From NCBI GenBank assembly GCA_027574665.1, contig CM050650.1:95887086-95951085 (forward strand): a stretch of 64,000 bases of DNA, read 5' to 3'. Under the pieces are notes generated by a model, which made no database searches, had not been told where the DNA came from, and worked only from the letters and a program-made list of their open reading frames with translations. Each line of letters starts with the position of its first letter. Position 1 is the first letter of the stretch. The stretch is from Rhynochetos jubatus. Lineage: Eukaryota; Chordata; Aves; Eurypygiformes; Rhynochetidae. Both the position numbers and the translations under genes were made by a program. Below are positions 12,195 through 23,741 of the stretch, one piece after another.

Positions 12195-14032
12195 ACAAAT
12201 GCAAATGAACCTGTTGTTATTTAATCAGACTTCTCATGTAAATTTAGCACCTATTTTGGTATTTTCACTTTCTTCTTTGCATTCCTGACTCCTGACTTTC
12301 TGTCACATACAACAAATCACTTGTCTTCTCTATCAAGGTACTTCAACACTTATTTTCCCCCCAGAAACCCACACTCTCTAAATATGACCTTTAAGATGTC
12401 ACCTCTTGACTCCAATCCTTTAGTGATGCCAGACTCCATCATCCACAGGTTAAATTTTAAAGAAACTATGTAGGTTCTTTCTCTTCTACAACACATGGTG
12501 CTGAACAAGTTCTTTGTCATATCTCATTTCAAAATGTATGTTTGCTGTGACCTTTATCCTCCCTCCACACAGAGAATAAGAGAAACCAAACCAAACCAAA
12601 ACAAAAATTGAGCAGACATAAGTTAGGTAGATAGTGCACTGGGACCTCTTACTACCCTGCCGAACAGGACAATTTGACTGTTTACCTGTTAATCTCACAT
12701 CTGTCTGTTTGTATCCATCTGTCATTTGTTCTTTTCTTAGAAAATAAACTCTTTGGGGCAGGGACTATCTTGTTTTTATTTTAGTTCCATAATTCTGATT
12801 TTTGCTATTGTTAGTAGAAGGCCATAGGTTCTGCATTGGCAATGCAAGTTCTCAGGATGGCCTGAACAGATTTCAGCTTGCTTTAACAATTTTCCTGTGT
12901 TTGAGTTACTTTTTCCTCCCCTGCTTTACCTTTAGCTCTGGGAACATCATTGTCACCATCAAAATCTTGTAATGTGCAGAAGCAAATGTGCCATACTTGT
13001 GGAGCTAAACAATCATGGCTAGTTCAACTAATATTTTAACAGTTGAGTAGTCCAAATTGCCCAATTAAAACAGAAAACCCTGAAGAGTTTTATAGTTCAC
13101 ATTTTTATACAAAAGCACCTGCACACCCTTGCTGATGACCACCCCTTTCCCCAGTGTGGGCCTAAGCTTGATTTGCGTCCTGGGGACTGGGATGTCCTGG
13201 GAAGCTCCAGTCCAGAAGCGTGGTGAGGGGAGGGCAAGGAAAGCCCTCAGAAATGTTGGCCTTCATCCCAAGAGAGGAGAGTCCTGCCCATGATCAGGGT
13301 TTCTTCCTTCTTTCCTCCTTCTGGACACTTGTGGTCTCAATTTCATGCTATCTTAACTTCAGTCTTCTGCCTTCTCTCAGGCTTCCAGCTGGGCTTCCCC
13401 TGTTAAATCAGAAATCATATATACTTTGTTATGCTAGTAGCCTGGTAGTGTAGATATTAGCACTGTTAGAACTGTTGGTAGTAGTATTAGTAGTAGTGGT
13501 AGTAGTAGTAGCCATATTCATATATCCTAGTAAATATTAATTTCCTAACAGTAGACTTTGGCATCTATTCGTGACATTCGAAGCATAGTGTGAATTCACA
13601 AAGTCCTGTAGAGTTTACAGGACCATTCAGGATGAAAAACCCCATCAAACCCAACCAAACCAATCAACCAACCACTCCCCAGTAATAATAGTTGTTATCC
13701 TAATACTGTATTTGATAAAAATAATATAAAAGAAAGATTTTTAATAAAATCATAAGTGCTACAAAATGGGTGCCATTATTTCTTGAATATTTTTTTTTGT
13801 TCTAGAGAAATGTTCTGAAAACAGGATAAAAATACATCTAATATTTAAAATAATCCAAGTCCTCTTTCCTCAAGTGACATAATAACTGTGCTTATACATT
13901 ATAGAACGTTTTTCCTTGTCTTCAGAAAAAAAATGTGTAATAAAATGCTGTTATCATTATAGTTCATATTGTTAAAGTTTTGTGTTTCTTTTTTCTTACA
14001 TGTTAAGCAACAATCTAGACTTAATGTGTTGT
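12195..14032. other. Unique noncoding stretch with small simple repeats
   Basis: No gene is recognised. Bases 12190-12275 are similar to 42507-42590 (see findings). A (TAG)n-like trinucleotide tract lies at about 13474-13510. The 13.1-13.4 kb part is less AT-rich but has no recognisable motif. Confidence 0.5.
13474..13512. repeat. (TAG)n-type trinucleotide tract
   Basis: Imperfect tandem gta/tag units (gtagtattagtagtagtgg and following). It is a simple microsatellite. Confidence 0.8.
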
Positions 14033-14037
14033 ATGTT

Positions 14038-14679
14038 TGTCGTGGTTTAACTCCGGTGTCCTGGTTTTATCACGACCAGCCGCTCTACCACTCCGCCCCC
14101 CACCCCCCCCCCTCCCTCCCAGTGAGGAAGGGTCGGAGGAACAAACCGAGGAAAAGCCTGTAGGAGTTGAGATAAGAACTATTTAATTATATAAATGAAA
14201 CTTTGGGAGTTACTAACAATGCTAGTGCTAATGAGTAATCTAAGGAACGGAGGTAAAGGGTAGAACAAATGATACAGGATCTCACCCAGAGAAGGGAAAA
14301 AGGAAAGAAATACAACCCAAAGGGAACAAACCCCCCATTAAACCACCCGGCGGCCGAGAGAGTAAGAGAGAGGAATAAAAACTTTCAAACCCTGACTCCC
14401 AGACTGATCTGCCCGGCAAAACGCTGGCTCTGCCCGGAACACCAACCACTCGCCACGAGGTCCCCACAGCAAACAAACTCCCAGCCCCCTTGGCAGGAGG
14501 CCCCCTCAGACCCTTCCACTTCCCAGAGTCGTACCCAACCACAAGCCTTTTCCACCCCCATCCCAACCCCGTCCCCGCCGGTCCTGCAGTGCCGTGGGCC
14601 CCAGGCTGGCACTGCCTATGCAGCTTGATATGTTATGGGGTGAAACAAAGCATAGACTAGCTGGTGCAAAGCTAAGACA
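14038..14679 (-). mobile_element. Solo LTR, gamma group (copy 1)
   Basis: A complete LTR in minus orientation, bounded by the exact 5-bp target duplication ATGTT (14033-14037 and 14680-14684). Read on the minus strand it starts TGTCTTAGCTTTGCACC, passes a G-rich region (cactgcaggaccggcggg), a promoter/poly(A)-like AT stretch and the motif TTCTTATCTCAA (14168-14179), and ends in CCGGAGTTAAACCACGACA. By eye it is close to the copies at 19096 and 52180. Its last 19 bases match the end of the beta LTR at 42382 rather than its own sisters. Reading frames inside it on both strands are by-products of the G/C-rich LTR and are not genes. Confidence 0.9.
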
Positions 14680-14684
14680 ATGTT

Positions 14685-16632
14685 GTACTGTCCTATCTTT
14701 ATGATAAAGTTGTTCACACTCAGTAGTGACTGACTGAAAATACAGAGTGCATAAAAAGAAGGAAATAAGGCAAATCAATCAACACAACATTCCACTTGTG
14801 GGACTCTATCTGTAGACTACTGATGACTTTACTCATTAAGGTTGGTCTCAGGTACATTGCTGAAAGTTAATCTCCAACCCACAGGCTTGTAGAATAAGAC
14901 ATTTATGCAAGCCTGACATCAGTTCAGCAGTCTGAAAAATTCAAGTCACTTTTAATATCTGTACTTAAGAAGGTTTGATTACTTCAGATGTATATCTCAG
15001 TTATATTAATAAAAAATAGGATACATAGTGGGAGATAAAAATATATCTCTTACATACCAAAATAAAAATCAAACCCCAAACCCATAAAAATCTACTTTTA
15101 TCTATTTTACCCTGCTGTCATAGACAAAAGAGCATAACCCAAGCAATGGAAAGATAAGAGAGCAATCTAATTTTTCACTTTGACATATTTCCAGAGTACA
15201 AAAAAACAAACTACAAAGCTTTACTGAATTGAAATCTTTCAAATTACTTTAAGTGTTTTATAAAACAGATTTTGTTACTTACTGCACTTCCTTGTTGTTC
15301 AGTGCACTTTACTTTCAGTTTCTCTGAAAATAGTTACTTATAAAATCCTATTTTAAGGTATCTTAAAGACATGAAGAAATATATTTATACATTTTAAATG
15401 GCTTGAATTCAAAGTGTGAAAATTCTGTAATGATATGTACAGTCATTTCAGTTTTGTATATTATGCTGTGAAGTACAGAGATGTAAAAAGTTATAGTTTA
15501 TAAAGGTATAATAAAAAAATAAATATGCTTTCTGTTTATCAGTTGGTGTTCCCTAACTTAAATGGTGACCATCTTGTCTTGTCATCCAAGTGTGTGTGTG
15601 TATGCATTCTGGCAGTTGGGAATATATAACAGCTGTTATATAAAATTATATAAAAATAAGAGTGTCCCTATTCAAGAAGCAAAAAGGCTGTGCTGTAAAA
15701 ACAATCACTTATTTAGCCAATTTCAACTGAAGATCACAGGTCTACAATTACATATAACTATTCTATTACATAGTCTTTTCAACAATGCTGTCTTATGTAG
15801 TTCTCATGTGGCCAATAATATTGTCAAACTAAACAAGTTAAAAGTTTCTTAGGTTTCAGAGATATAATGAGGGGAAAAGATCTTATAGAAATAAAACACT
15901 CTACCTAAGATTACCAGTTAGTCTATTGTATTTCCTCTGCTTGGGAATGACACACAAAAGGCTGCAGTGAATCTCATGGTAAAATCTGTAGCAGAATAGA
16001 CCAGTTTCCTGGATTTTTATCAACCTTTAATATTCATCACAAGCAATGAAATATTTTCTATTAATCTCAGAGTTTTTCCTCTTAATTTTAGGTTTTTATT
16101 TCCTAAAAATAATGTTGGTATTTTTCAGACAGGATTATTTGTGATACTCTTAACTCCAAGGTCTTCTCATCTCATGGCTTTTAGGTTTTTTCCAAACTTC
16201 ATCCTTCTGTGAAGTGAACCCTAACCATTCTATGATTCTACGATTTCTGATTTTTTGGAAGTAAAAGCAATCAAACTAAGTATGTGGTATTTTGCATTTG
16301 TTGTGGGCCAAAAAGACACTGATTCCCACAGCTTAGCTGTTTTGTGATAATTTAAATAAGCAATTTTCGAACTGACTACAAGTATAAATTGTTTGCTTCC
16401 CTAGTGCCCATCTTAATTTTTGTATCTTAAGAGATCTGTGGCTGCTCAAGCATTCTGTGCAGCTGAAATTAAAACAAATAAATCCTCTGTATTAAAAACT
16501 GTTAATTTATGAAGAATTTAAAATACATGTTTAAGTAAGGATAAAACAAGATAATACCTTTTCATTCATTCATTTATTTAATATTCTCCTTACCAGTCCA
16601 GATAATTAGTAAAATTTTACATAATTTAATGA
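14685..16632. other. Unique noncoding stretch
   Basis: AT-rich, with no gene recognised. The only identifiable item is a short CR1-like tail at 16215-16243. Confidence 0.55.
16215..16243 (+). mobile_element. CR1 3' tail fragment
   Basis: The phrase 'aaccctaaccattctatgat' followed by tctacga matches the 3' terminus of avian CR1 with its ATTCTATG microsatellite. Only a few tens of bases are recognisable. The upstream body, if present, is too diverged to delimit. Confidence 0.5.
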
Positions 16633-16637
16633 CAATT

Positions 16638-17475
16638 TGTCATGGTTTCATTCTGGCTAGCAAAATACCATGAAGCTGCTCTCACAAATCTCCCCTCCTG
16701 TCCTCCAGTGGAGGGGAAGAATCAGAGGAAAAAAAAATAAGGAAGCTCATAAAATTGAGATAAGAACCATTTATTAATTAAATCTAAATTAATATATACA
16801 ATTACTGCTAATAAGAAATAATTAAAATAATATAAAATAAAACATATGACACAATATGATACAGTTTCTTACCACTCACTGACCAATGCACAACCAGGTG
16901 TTGAGTAGTGAGAGTCAGAGCCAGAGAGCCCAAGAACTGCAGCTGAAGAGCGATCACAGCCCAAGAGCCTCAGCCCCAGGGTCGGAGCCTGAGAGCTGTC
17001 ACAGCAGTTTACGAGCGAACCTTATCAGCGATAGCATGACTGGCTAAACTAAACAAATCCACCAACTCCCTCACGCATGAGCCAGCACAGGAGTCAGCAA
17101 AGCAGCTAATGCAGGAGTCAGAGAGAGTGTTAGCAAGTGCCAGGAAGTAAATGAGCAAGAGAGTAAGGGCAAGAGTAATGGCTCCCAGGCCCCTCCTTGC
17201 CTATGCCCTGAGCATGACGTACTGTGGAATGAAATACTTCCTTGGTCAGTTTGAGTCAGCTGTCTGAACTGTGTGTCCCCTACACTGCCTGTAGCAAGAC
17301 AGCGAGAGCTGGGAATGCAGCTGCAATATCAGAAATGGAGAAAGACCTTGAATTCAGTGCAGGCATTCCCCAGCACCAGCTAAGATCTTAGCAGTACTTC
17401 TCAGCATCCAGGAATACAGCTCCCTAGCAGCCACGGTAAAGAGAGTCAGGAAAGAAGCTGACTGAACCCAGCACA
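16638..17475 (-). mobile_element. Solo LTR, beta group
   Basis: A complete 838-bp LTR in minus orientation, bounded by the exact 5-bp target duplication CAATT (16633-16637 and 17476-17480). On the minus strand it begins TGTGCTGGGTTCAGTCAG and ends CATGGTATTTTGCTAGCC...CCATGACA. It shares the order of blocks with the LTR at 41590: a serine-codon-like 'gctaactcctgtgctggct' region, a ggctctcgggct-type repeat region, an AT-rich segment with the motif TTCTTATCTCAA (reverse complement at 16755-16766), and 'ccactggagga'. No internal viral sequence adjoins it. It lies between the inverted gamma pair at 14.0 and 19.1 kb. Confidence 0.9.
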
Positions 17476-17480
17476 CAATT

Positions 17481-18185
17481 AAAACTTGTTTAGATTTTAG
17501 AATAATATTGTATTAAATTATATACTCTGTGCAGAAAAATGAATGCTGACTTTTTTTAATTATTGATTCATTCTCTAACTACACCAGATGATAAGATATT
17601 TTCTGTAATTTGTCATAGATACATACATAGTGCACTGCAGAATTTTTCAGCCTTTACCTCAGTGGCTGATAGCCTTCAAAAGAAAAAGAATGATATGGCA
17701 TTCACATAAATACATCTACTGCTTGATTTCTAAATATGTAGAAATATGTATATTTTACTATACCTTTACAGATGTAGTAAAATTATTAGGCATCTAAAGC
17801 ATGTAACTGGAAGACCAAATAAATGCAACGATCATTTTGTACACAGCATATGAAAGATAATATATCTTTTCTTCAGCTACATTAAAAACCAGAAGAAAAC
17901 AAAAAAAAACCAATTGAATGTATGAAGAAACTTCAAAAATTCAGAGGTATACACCTTAGTGTCTGAGGGGAGAGAAAGACCTCAGCTTCATAGAATAAAA
18001 AAAAGATCAAGTATCTTAAGAAATCAATTTCATTGTCATTGGCTTTATACTGGAAAGTGCTTCTTTAAGTCTGCTTTCCACTCACATCACTCATATCTCA
18101 ACATTGTTTCCCCCCCCCCTACTTAACATTTTCTATTTCAATGGAAAGTTGGGGACAGGAAGTTAGTACTGAATTTTGAGGCTGC
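17481..18185. other. Unique noncoding stretch
   Basis: AT-rich, with no gene or repeat recognised apart from a C run at about 18110-18119. Confidence 0.5.
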
Positions 18186-18580
18186 TCATAGAATCATAAA
18201 ATGTTTTAGGTTAAAAAGGACCTTAAAGTTCATCTAGTTCCAACCCCACTGCCATGGGCAGGGACACCTTCCACCAGACCAGGTTGCTCAAAGCCTCATC
18301 CAGCCTGGCCTTGAAGACAGCCAGGTTTGGGGCACCCACAACTTGTCTGGGCATCCTGTTCCAGTGCCTCACCATTCTCTCTGTGAAGAACTTTTTCCTG
18401 ATATCTAATCTAAATTTATCCACTTTCAATTTAAACCTGTTACCCCTTTTCCTGTCACTACATGCCCTTGTAAACAGTCCCCCTCCAGCTTTCTTGGAGG
18501 CCCCTTCAGGTACTGAAAGGTGCTATAAGGTCTCCCCAGAACGTTCTCTTCTCCAGGCTGAACAAGCCCAACTCTCCTAG
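18186..18580 (-). mobile_element. CR1 retrotransposon 3' end, 5'-truncated
   Basis: A minus-strand CR1. The left edge tcatagaatcataaaatg and the following 'catctagttccaaccccact' are the reverse complement of the avian CR1 3' UTR. The rest encodes the ORF2 C-terminus, with landmarks LDIRKKFFTERMVRHWNRMP, VFKARLDEALSNLVWWK. The 'LSNLV' ending and following 'SLPMA' also occur in the CR1 ending at 57280, so both belong to one CR1 subfamily, distinct from the copy at 9283. The frame is broken upstream of about residue 20, so it is inactive. Confidence 0.9.
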
Positions 18581-19090
18581 CCAATTGTTTTAGTCATCTT
18601 CTGATGTGTATAATGCTTAAGCATTACAGACCAAGTGGTTGCAGCTGCAGCTGAGTTGAATGGGCTTCACATAGCTATAGATAACAAAGGGACAGACAGT
18701 ATCATCAGATGTTAACACTTCATGTAAAATATGGAAGCACTTCTAGCTTATCGAGTTAAAAATAAGTTTAGACCACTTATATAATTTAAGTGAATAAAAT
18801 TACTCCTAATCAAAATTAACTGCCCACATAAAAAACTCAAATCAACAATACAAATAAATTGAACTAAAAATAGTGATGACAGCTATCTTATTTCTCTATA
18901 GAGCATTGATATTTTGTATAGTAAACAGCTAAATATGAACATGCCTTCAAATGGACACAGTTTGAATTTAAATTTCCTCTCAATTAATCTAAATTTTATC
19001 AGTGGGAGTTTTGAGGCAATTATGCCATATTCAGCAAAAACTTTTATCTGAAAATCGTCCATTTTCTGAATTCTAAATAAATGTTTCATA
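18581..19090. other. Unique noncoding stretch
   Basis: AT-rich. Nothing recognisable. Confidence 0.5.
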
Positions 19091-19095
19091 TTAGT

Positions 19096-19695
19096 TGTCT
19101 TAGCTTTGCACCAGCTAGTCTGTTTTGCTTCACCTCATAACACATCAAGCTGCATAGGCGGTGCCAGCCCTGGGCTCATGGCACTGCAGGACTGGCGGGG
19201 ACGGGGTGGGGATATGGGTGGAAAAGGCTTGTGGTTGGACACAACCCTGGGAAGGGAAAGGGTCTGAGGGGGCTTCTGGCCAAGGGGGCTGGGAGTTTGT
19301 TTGCTGTGGGACTTCGTGGCGAGTGGTTGGTGTTCCGGGCAGAGCCAGCGTCTTGCCGGGCAGATCGGTCTGGGAGTCAGGGTTTGAAAGTTTTTTCCTC
19401 TCTCTTACTTTCTCGGCCCCGGGCGGTTTCGTGGGGAGTTTGCTCCCTTCGGGTGGGGTTTTCTTTCCTTTTTTCCCTTCTTGGGGTGGGACCCTGTATC
19501 ATTTGTTCTACCCTCTTCCACCGTTCCTTAAATTACTCATTAGCACTAACATTGTTAGTAACTCCCTAAGTTTCATTTATATAATTAAATGGTTCTTATC
19601 TCAACTCCTACAGGCTTTTCCTCGGTTAGTTCCTCTGACCCTTCCTCACCGGCAGGGGGGAAGTGATAGAACAGGCTTGTTGTGAAACTACGACA
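19096..19695 (+). mobile_element. Solo LTR, gamma group (copy 2)
   Basis: A complete 600-bp LTR bounded by the exact 5-bp target duplication TTAGT (19091-19095 and 19696-19700). It starts TGTCTTAGCTTTGCACCAGC and ends GTGAAACTACGACA. The centre is unusually GC-rich for the window. A TATA/poly(A)-like block, TTTATATAATTAAAT (about 19576-19590), directly precedes TTCTTATCTCAAC (19593-19605), probably near the R/U5 region. Frames of 174 and 112 codons inside it are artefacts of the GC-rich LTR. Sister copies are at 14038 (opposite strand) and 52180. Confidence 0.92.
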
Positions 19696-20099
19696 TTAGT
19701 GATGCTTAAACATTTCATTTTGTTTTGTGAATATCTTTTTCTTTTTTATTTTTAGTGTTATTACTATTAATACTAATATAGAAAGTAATCTTCAAGTTGG
19801 AAAATAAGACTCGGAATATTTTACATTAGCCATTTTTTTCAGCAGAAAAGTTCCTTATTGTTATATTATTAATTTTATCAATTAAGGTGTGAGATATTCT
19901 GTTTCTGTTCAACATAATCCAATCCCCTAAATTTTAGTTTTATTCATTAAACTAAGGTACCATTTCTTCAGATCTAATATAAAATTCTTGAATTTTACCT
20001 TCAATACAACACAACTATATATTTAATCCAGAGCAAAGATTAAATACAAAGAGAGAAGGAAAGAAAAAAAAAAAACCCACAACAACAACAACAAAAACC

Positions 20100-20480
20100 C
20101 CTCCTCAGATGCTGGGGTTTCCAAAACAGATTTGCTTCTGAGCACACCAAAATGAATTGCTGGTTTGACAGGGACCATCCTGGAAGACTCTGGTGAACAC
20201 CTCTGTAGTCTCCGGGAGAGAGAGTGTGGCTGAGCAGGACCCCTAAGGCAGTCAGCGGCAGGACAAGCACACAGGCTTACTGCCTCTTGCCAAGCCAGCA
20301 GCCTGACTGCCAGCACACGGCTTCCCTCCAGCTTCCTTTGCTCAAAGTGGGTTGTGATTGTGTGGCTCCCTGCCTTGGAGGCTTATGTTCACTTTGCTTT
20401 TTCTCTGCAAGCAGAGAGTGAAAGTGACAAGACCATTCCAGGAGGGCAGCCAAGAAGATGTCAGTGTGTTTTTCCTAGCT
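20100..20480. other. GC-richer island of unknown nature
   Basis: About 380 bases are clearly richer in G+C than their surroundings, with frames open on both strands (65-106 codons). The frames share no motif I recognise, and no confident splice pair or promoter is seen. It could be an unrecognised old repeat, a noncoding exon or a regulatory element. Confidence 0.35.
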
Positions 20481-20723
20481 GGGCATAAAAGTGATGGTAA
20501 TGATGATGACGATGATTTTTGCATCTCTGAAATGTTCCCATGGACATTCCTTTCATAAAAAGGAATTTTCTGTTTTAGAAAACACATCAGTGGAAAAATT
20601 TTTAAGATTGATATAAATACTTTGAGTTCTGAAGTAAAAAGACAGTCTGTTGTAGTCAGCATGAATTAAATACTAAAGAAATTACTGCAAACCCTTTGTG
20701 TTTGGAAGAAACCAGACCTTACC

Positions 20724-20744
20724 TTTTTTTTTTTTTTTTTTTTT
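20724..20744. repeat. Poly-T run
   Basis: 21 consecutive T residues. No adjoining element was recognised. Confidence 0.9.
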
Positions 20745-23721
20745 AAGAGAGAATAATTGCCATATTTGCAGTCATCATTGTATCAGGGAACTAAATTGAA
20801 TGTTTGAGAGATATTTATTATATAAATATGAATTGTTATTACAGACATCTTAGATTGCAGTTTCACAATGTTCAGCACCCCATTCTTTCCTGAAAATAAC
20901 CTTCTATGTTAGCCAAGGCATCTTACATAAGGGAAATCATTGCTTTGCAGCTTTAGCCTTTTGGTCCACTTTGAGTTCTGTAGACAGAAACTACTCCCTG
21001 AGAAAGAAAGCACAATTGAAATACTTGTTTCTCAGACCTATATAAAGCCAACGTGAAAATAGTTGGGAAATGGGCCTTTGTGCTTGTCAGGAGACAGAAA
21101 CATCTGAACAACATACCAGTTAGTTCCCTTTGAATGGTGATTTTTCAACTTCTTTTCCTTTGTCATTCAACTGAGTTCAGAAGCTGGCTTCTCTTATGCT
21201 TCTTTAAACTTAAACTGGTGGTAATTTATCATCTTTTTTGTCGTATAGTTATATTTGAAGCACACCTCAGCTAGTTGTCTCAAGGCCATTTCAAGCAACA
21301 TTTTTTACTCTGGGTAATTTGGAAGGAATTATACACAGTGTCTGCATTCTTTAATATTAATTGTATTTGCCTTAGCTATTACTGGTGTTAATTTTAAATT
21401 TTCTTCTGCCAGTTACCAGTGTGGTGAAACCAGAAATGACAGTTTCAGGACTATGCAATTTGTCTTCATTCTGTGTGTTCTACATAGTCTCAATGAACTT
21501 AACCACCTGTTACATACTAGGCATTAAAATTCATCAGTGTTTATTTATACATCTGTATAATATTTCTTTGTATCTCTGCTCTGTTTTCTGATCAGTGTTA
21601 ATACAATCTTTTGAAGAAATAAGTTTTAATTAATTTGCAATCTTTTATTTTAAAAGGAAATGTTTTATTTTTGAAGACTTTTTAGTCAGTGTCCATTTTA
21701 ATGGACTTTCCTATGTTCTGTCCTATTTTGCAATAGGACACCACTTTGGTAACATATGTAGTGATGTTCACCGTAAATATTAAAAAAACCCATTGTACTC
21801 ACAATTGCTAAGTTCAATAAAATACTGTTAATGGCATGTATCTGCATCCAGTCCCAGCTTCAACCTTTTAATCACATTTCCATATATAGTCCAGGACATA
21901 AAATTTATTGTGGTATACATACTAGTTAATGATGTGTAGAATAATTATTTGCTCATTTTCATAGAGCTTCCTGTCTCCCTTATTACCTCAGACCTACTTT
22001 AGCTTCTGAAAAAAATGGCACTAGCGTATTCACAAGCATAAGCTTACCATTGCTGAAATGTTACAAAATAATGCAGGAAAAATGGCTAGATTCCACTTTT
22101 CAGGCAATGAGATGAGACAGGTAACACAGTGGCCCATCAATGGGGAGAGGTAGCTTTACAGAAATCGCCCTTTTTCCTCACCTTCAGGTAAGAACATTTA
22201 CATTTAAATGTTTAATTCCATTGCTTAAGGTTAGAGAATTTCCAGGGGGAAAAAAAAGTCACAGAATCATCAAGGGGCATAGGAGAAGCTAAAACCTAAT
22301 CTCTGCTTTGAATCAGATAGAACATACATTGGAAAATGTATCATCTTCTTGCAAAATCATCCATAATCAATATATTGTAGAATTAGTCTTCTGCTTAGCT
22401 GTTTATATATAAGGAAAGATATGCAAGAGAAGAATTTGACATTTTAAAAGAGGTTGGTGTAATTTGGTGAGCAAGAACCTTTCCTGGTATGCGGGATAGA
22501 GTCTGTGGGAGCCTAGTCTGTCATAAACAAGCAGATTAGTTACTCCCACACCCAAGTTAAATGTTCTTGCCAGTGGGTTATTGTCTGGGCATTGGCTAGG
22601 CTGAGATAGTATCTGTCACAGCCTTCTCACCAAAACATTCTCCAAAAGCGTGATTTTGATTCTACATCAGAACAATAATCAAATATTCCAAAACTGCACA
22701 CTTTCTCTTTTGTTTTATGAAAAATTGTTTTCTCGTCAGCACTAGAAAATAATAAAATTCTCAGATACCTTACTCGGTTTGTCGATCATAGAACAGAGTG
22801 AAAAATTACTTAGGTTACCAAGATTTAGTTCAGGGAAAATAGCCAAGGAACACAAGTAGCAATAAAAAACCAGTGTTTCTGCCTTTGTTTCCATCTGCAG
22901 GCAAAGAAAGAAGAAATCTTAATTGAGTGGGCATTCCTTTGTAATTATGTACATATATATATAAACATATATATAGTAAAAAACAAGGCACAAACAGATA
23001 TTTCTATAACCTCATAGTGTCTGAGAACTTGAAATCAGTAAAGAATCACTGTTTGCAGTTTATTCCACACTGTAGGTATTTTGACAACTTTGAGTTTCAT
23101 TGAAAAACTTCTAGTTTCCTTTAGCTAAATCAGATGATAGATTTAGCTGAACACTATTGATAGTTGTATCACCATCTGTGAGTTTTGACCACTGAAATTA
23201 AACTATATCATACTTTAACCAGAAATAATTCTGTCTATATTAACAAATAGTGCATTACAATGTCCGTAAGATGAGAGTTATTTCGGAGAACCGGGTATCC
23301 ATGCTACATTTCTGGGCATTTTTACTTCAGATGAGCTGTAGTCTATTCCTGCAGACTGAATGGCCATAAGCATCTGGAGCATCTTAGACATTGGTGTTAA
23401 GATATCTTCCAGTCTAGCTTCATTCAAAAGGAAAAACGGTTTACGCATTCAGCAAGAGCAGTTATGATACGACAATGATATGACTTAGGAGCTGAGGTTT
23501 CCTCACACTAAAGAAATCCTGTCTTTAGTGGTTCTAAAGGGCAAATTTGTTACTGACATGGTCAGACTCAAGATTTTCTCCTCAGTTTCAGGAATTGCTG
23601 AACTCCTGAGAGAAGGAAAATCCACCAGTATCTTGTGAGGGAAACACTCACAGCAAAAATGAAGCCATAGAGAAATTATATTTTTCTCCCCGCTTCCCTC
23701 CATTGGAGGAGGACATGGATT

Positions 23722-23741
23722 AAAAAAAAAAAAAAAAAAAA
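23722..23741. repeat. Poly-A run
   Basis: 20 consecutive A residues. No retrogene body was recognised upstream. Confidence 0.9.

Noticed and set aside
14269-14628. A 119-codon plus-strand frame and several overlapping minus-strand frames
   Set aside because: All fall inside the gamma LTR and reflect its GC-rich composition.
19161-19685. A 174-codon open frame on the plus strand
   Set aside because: It lies wholly inside a solo LTR with target duplications; homologous frames in sister copies are broken or shifted, and the peptide is low-complexity G/R/P/S-rich.
22259-22290. gtcacagaatcatcaagg resembling a CR1 3' end on the minus strand
   Set aside because: The similarity ends after about 17 bases, which is too short to call.
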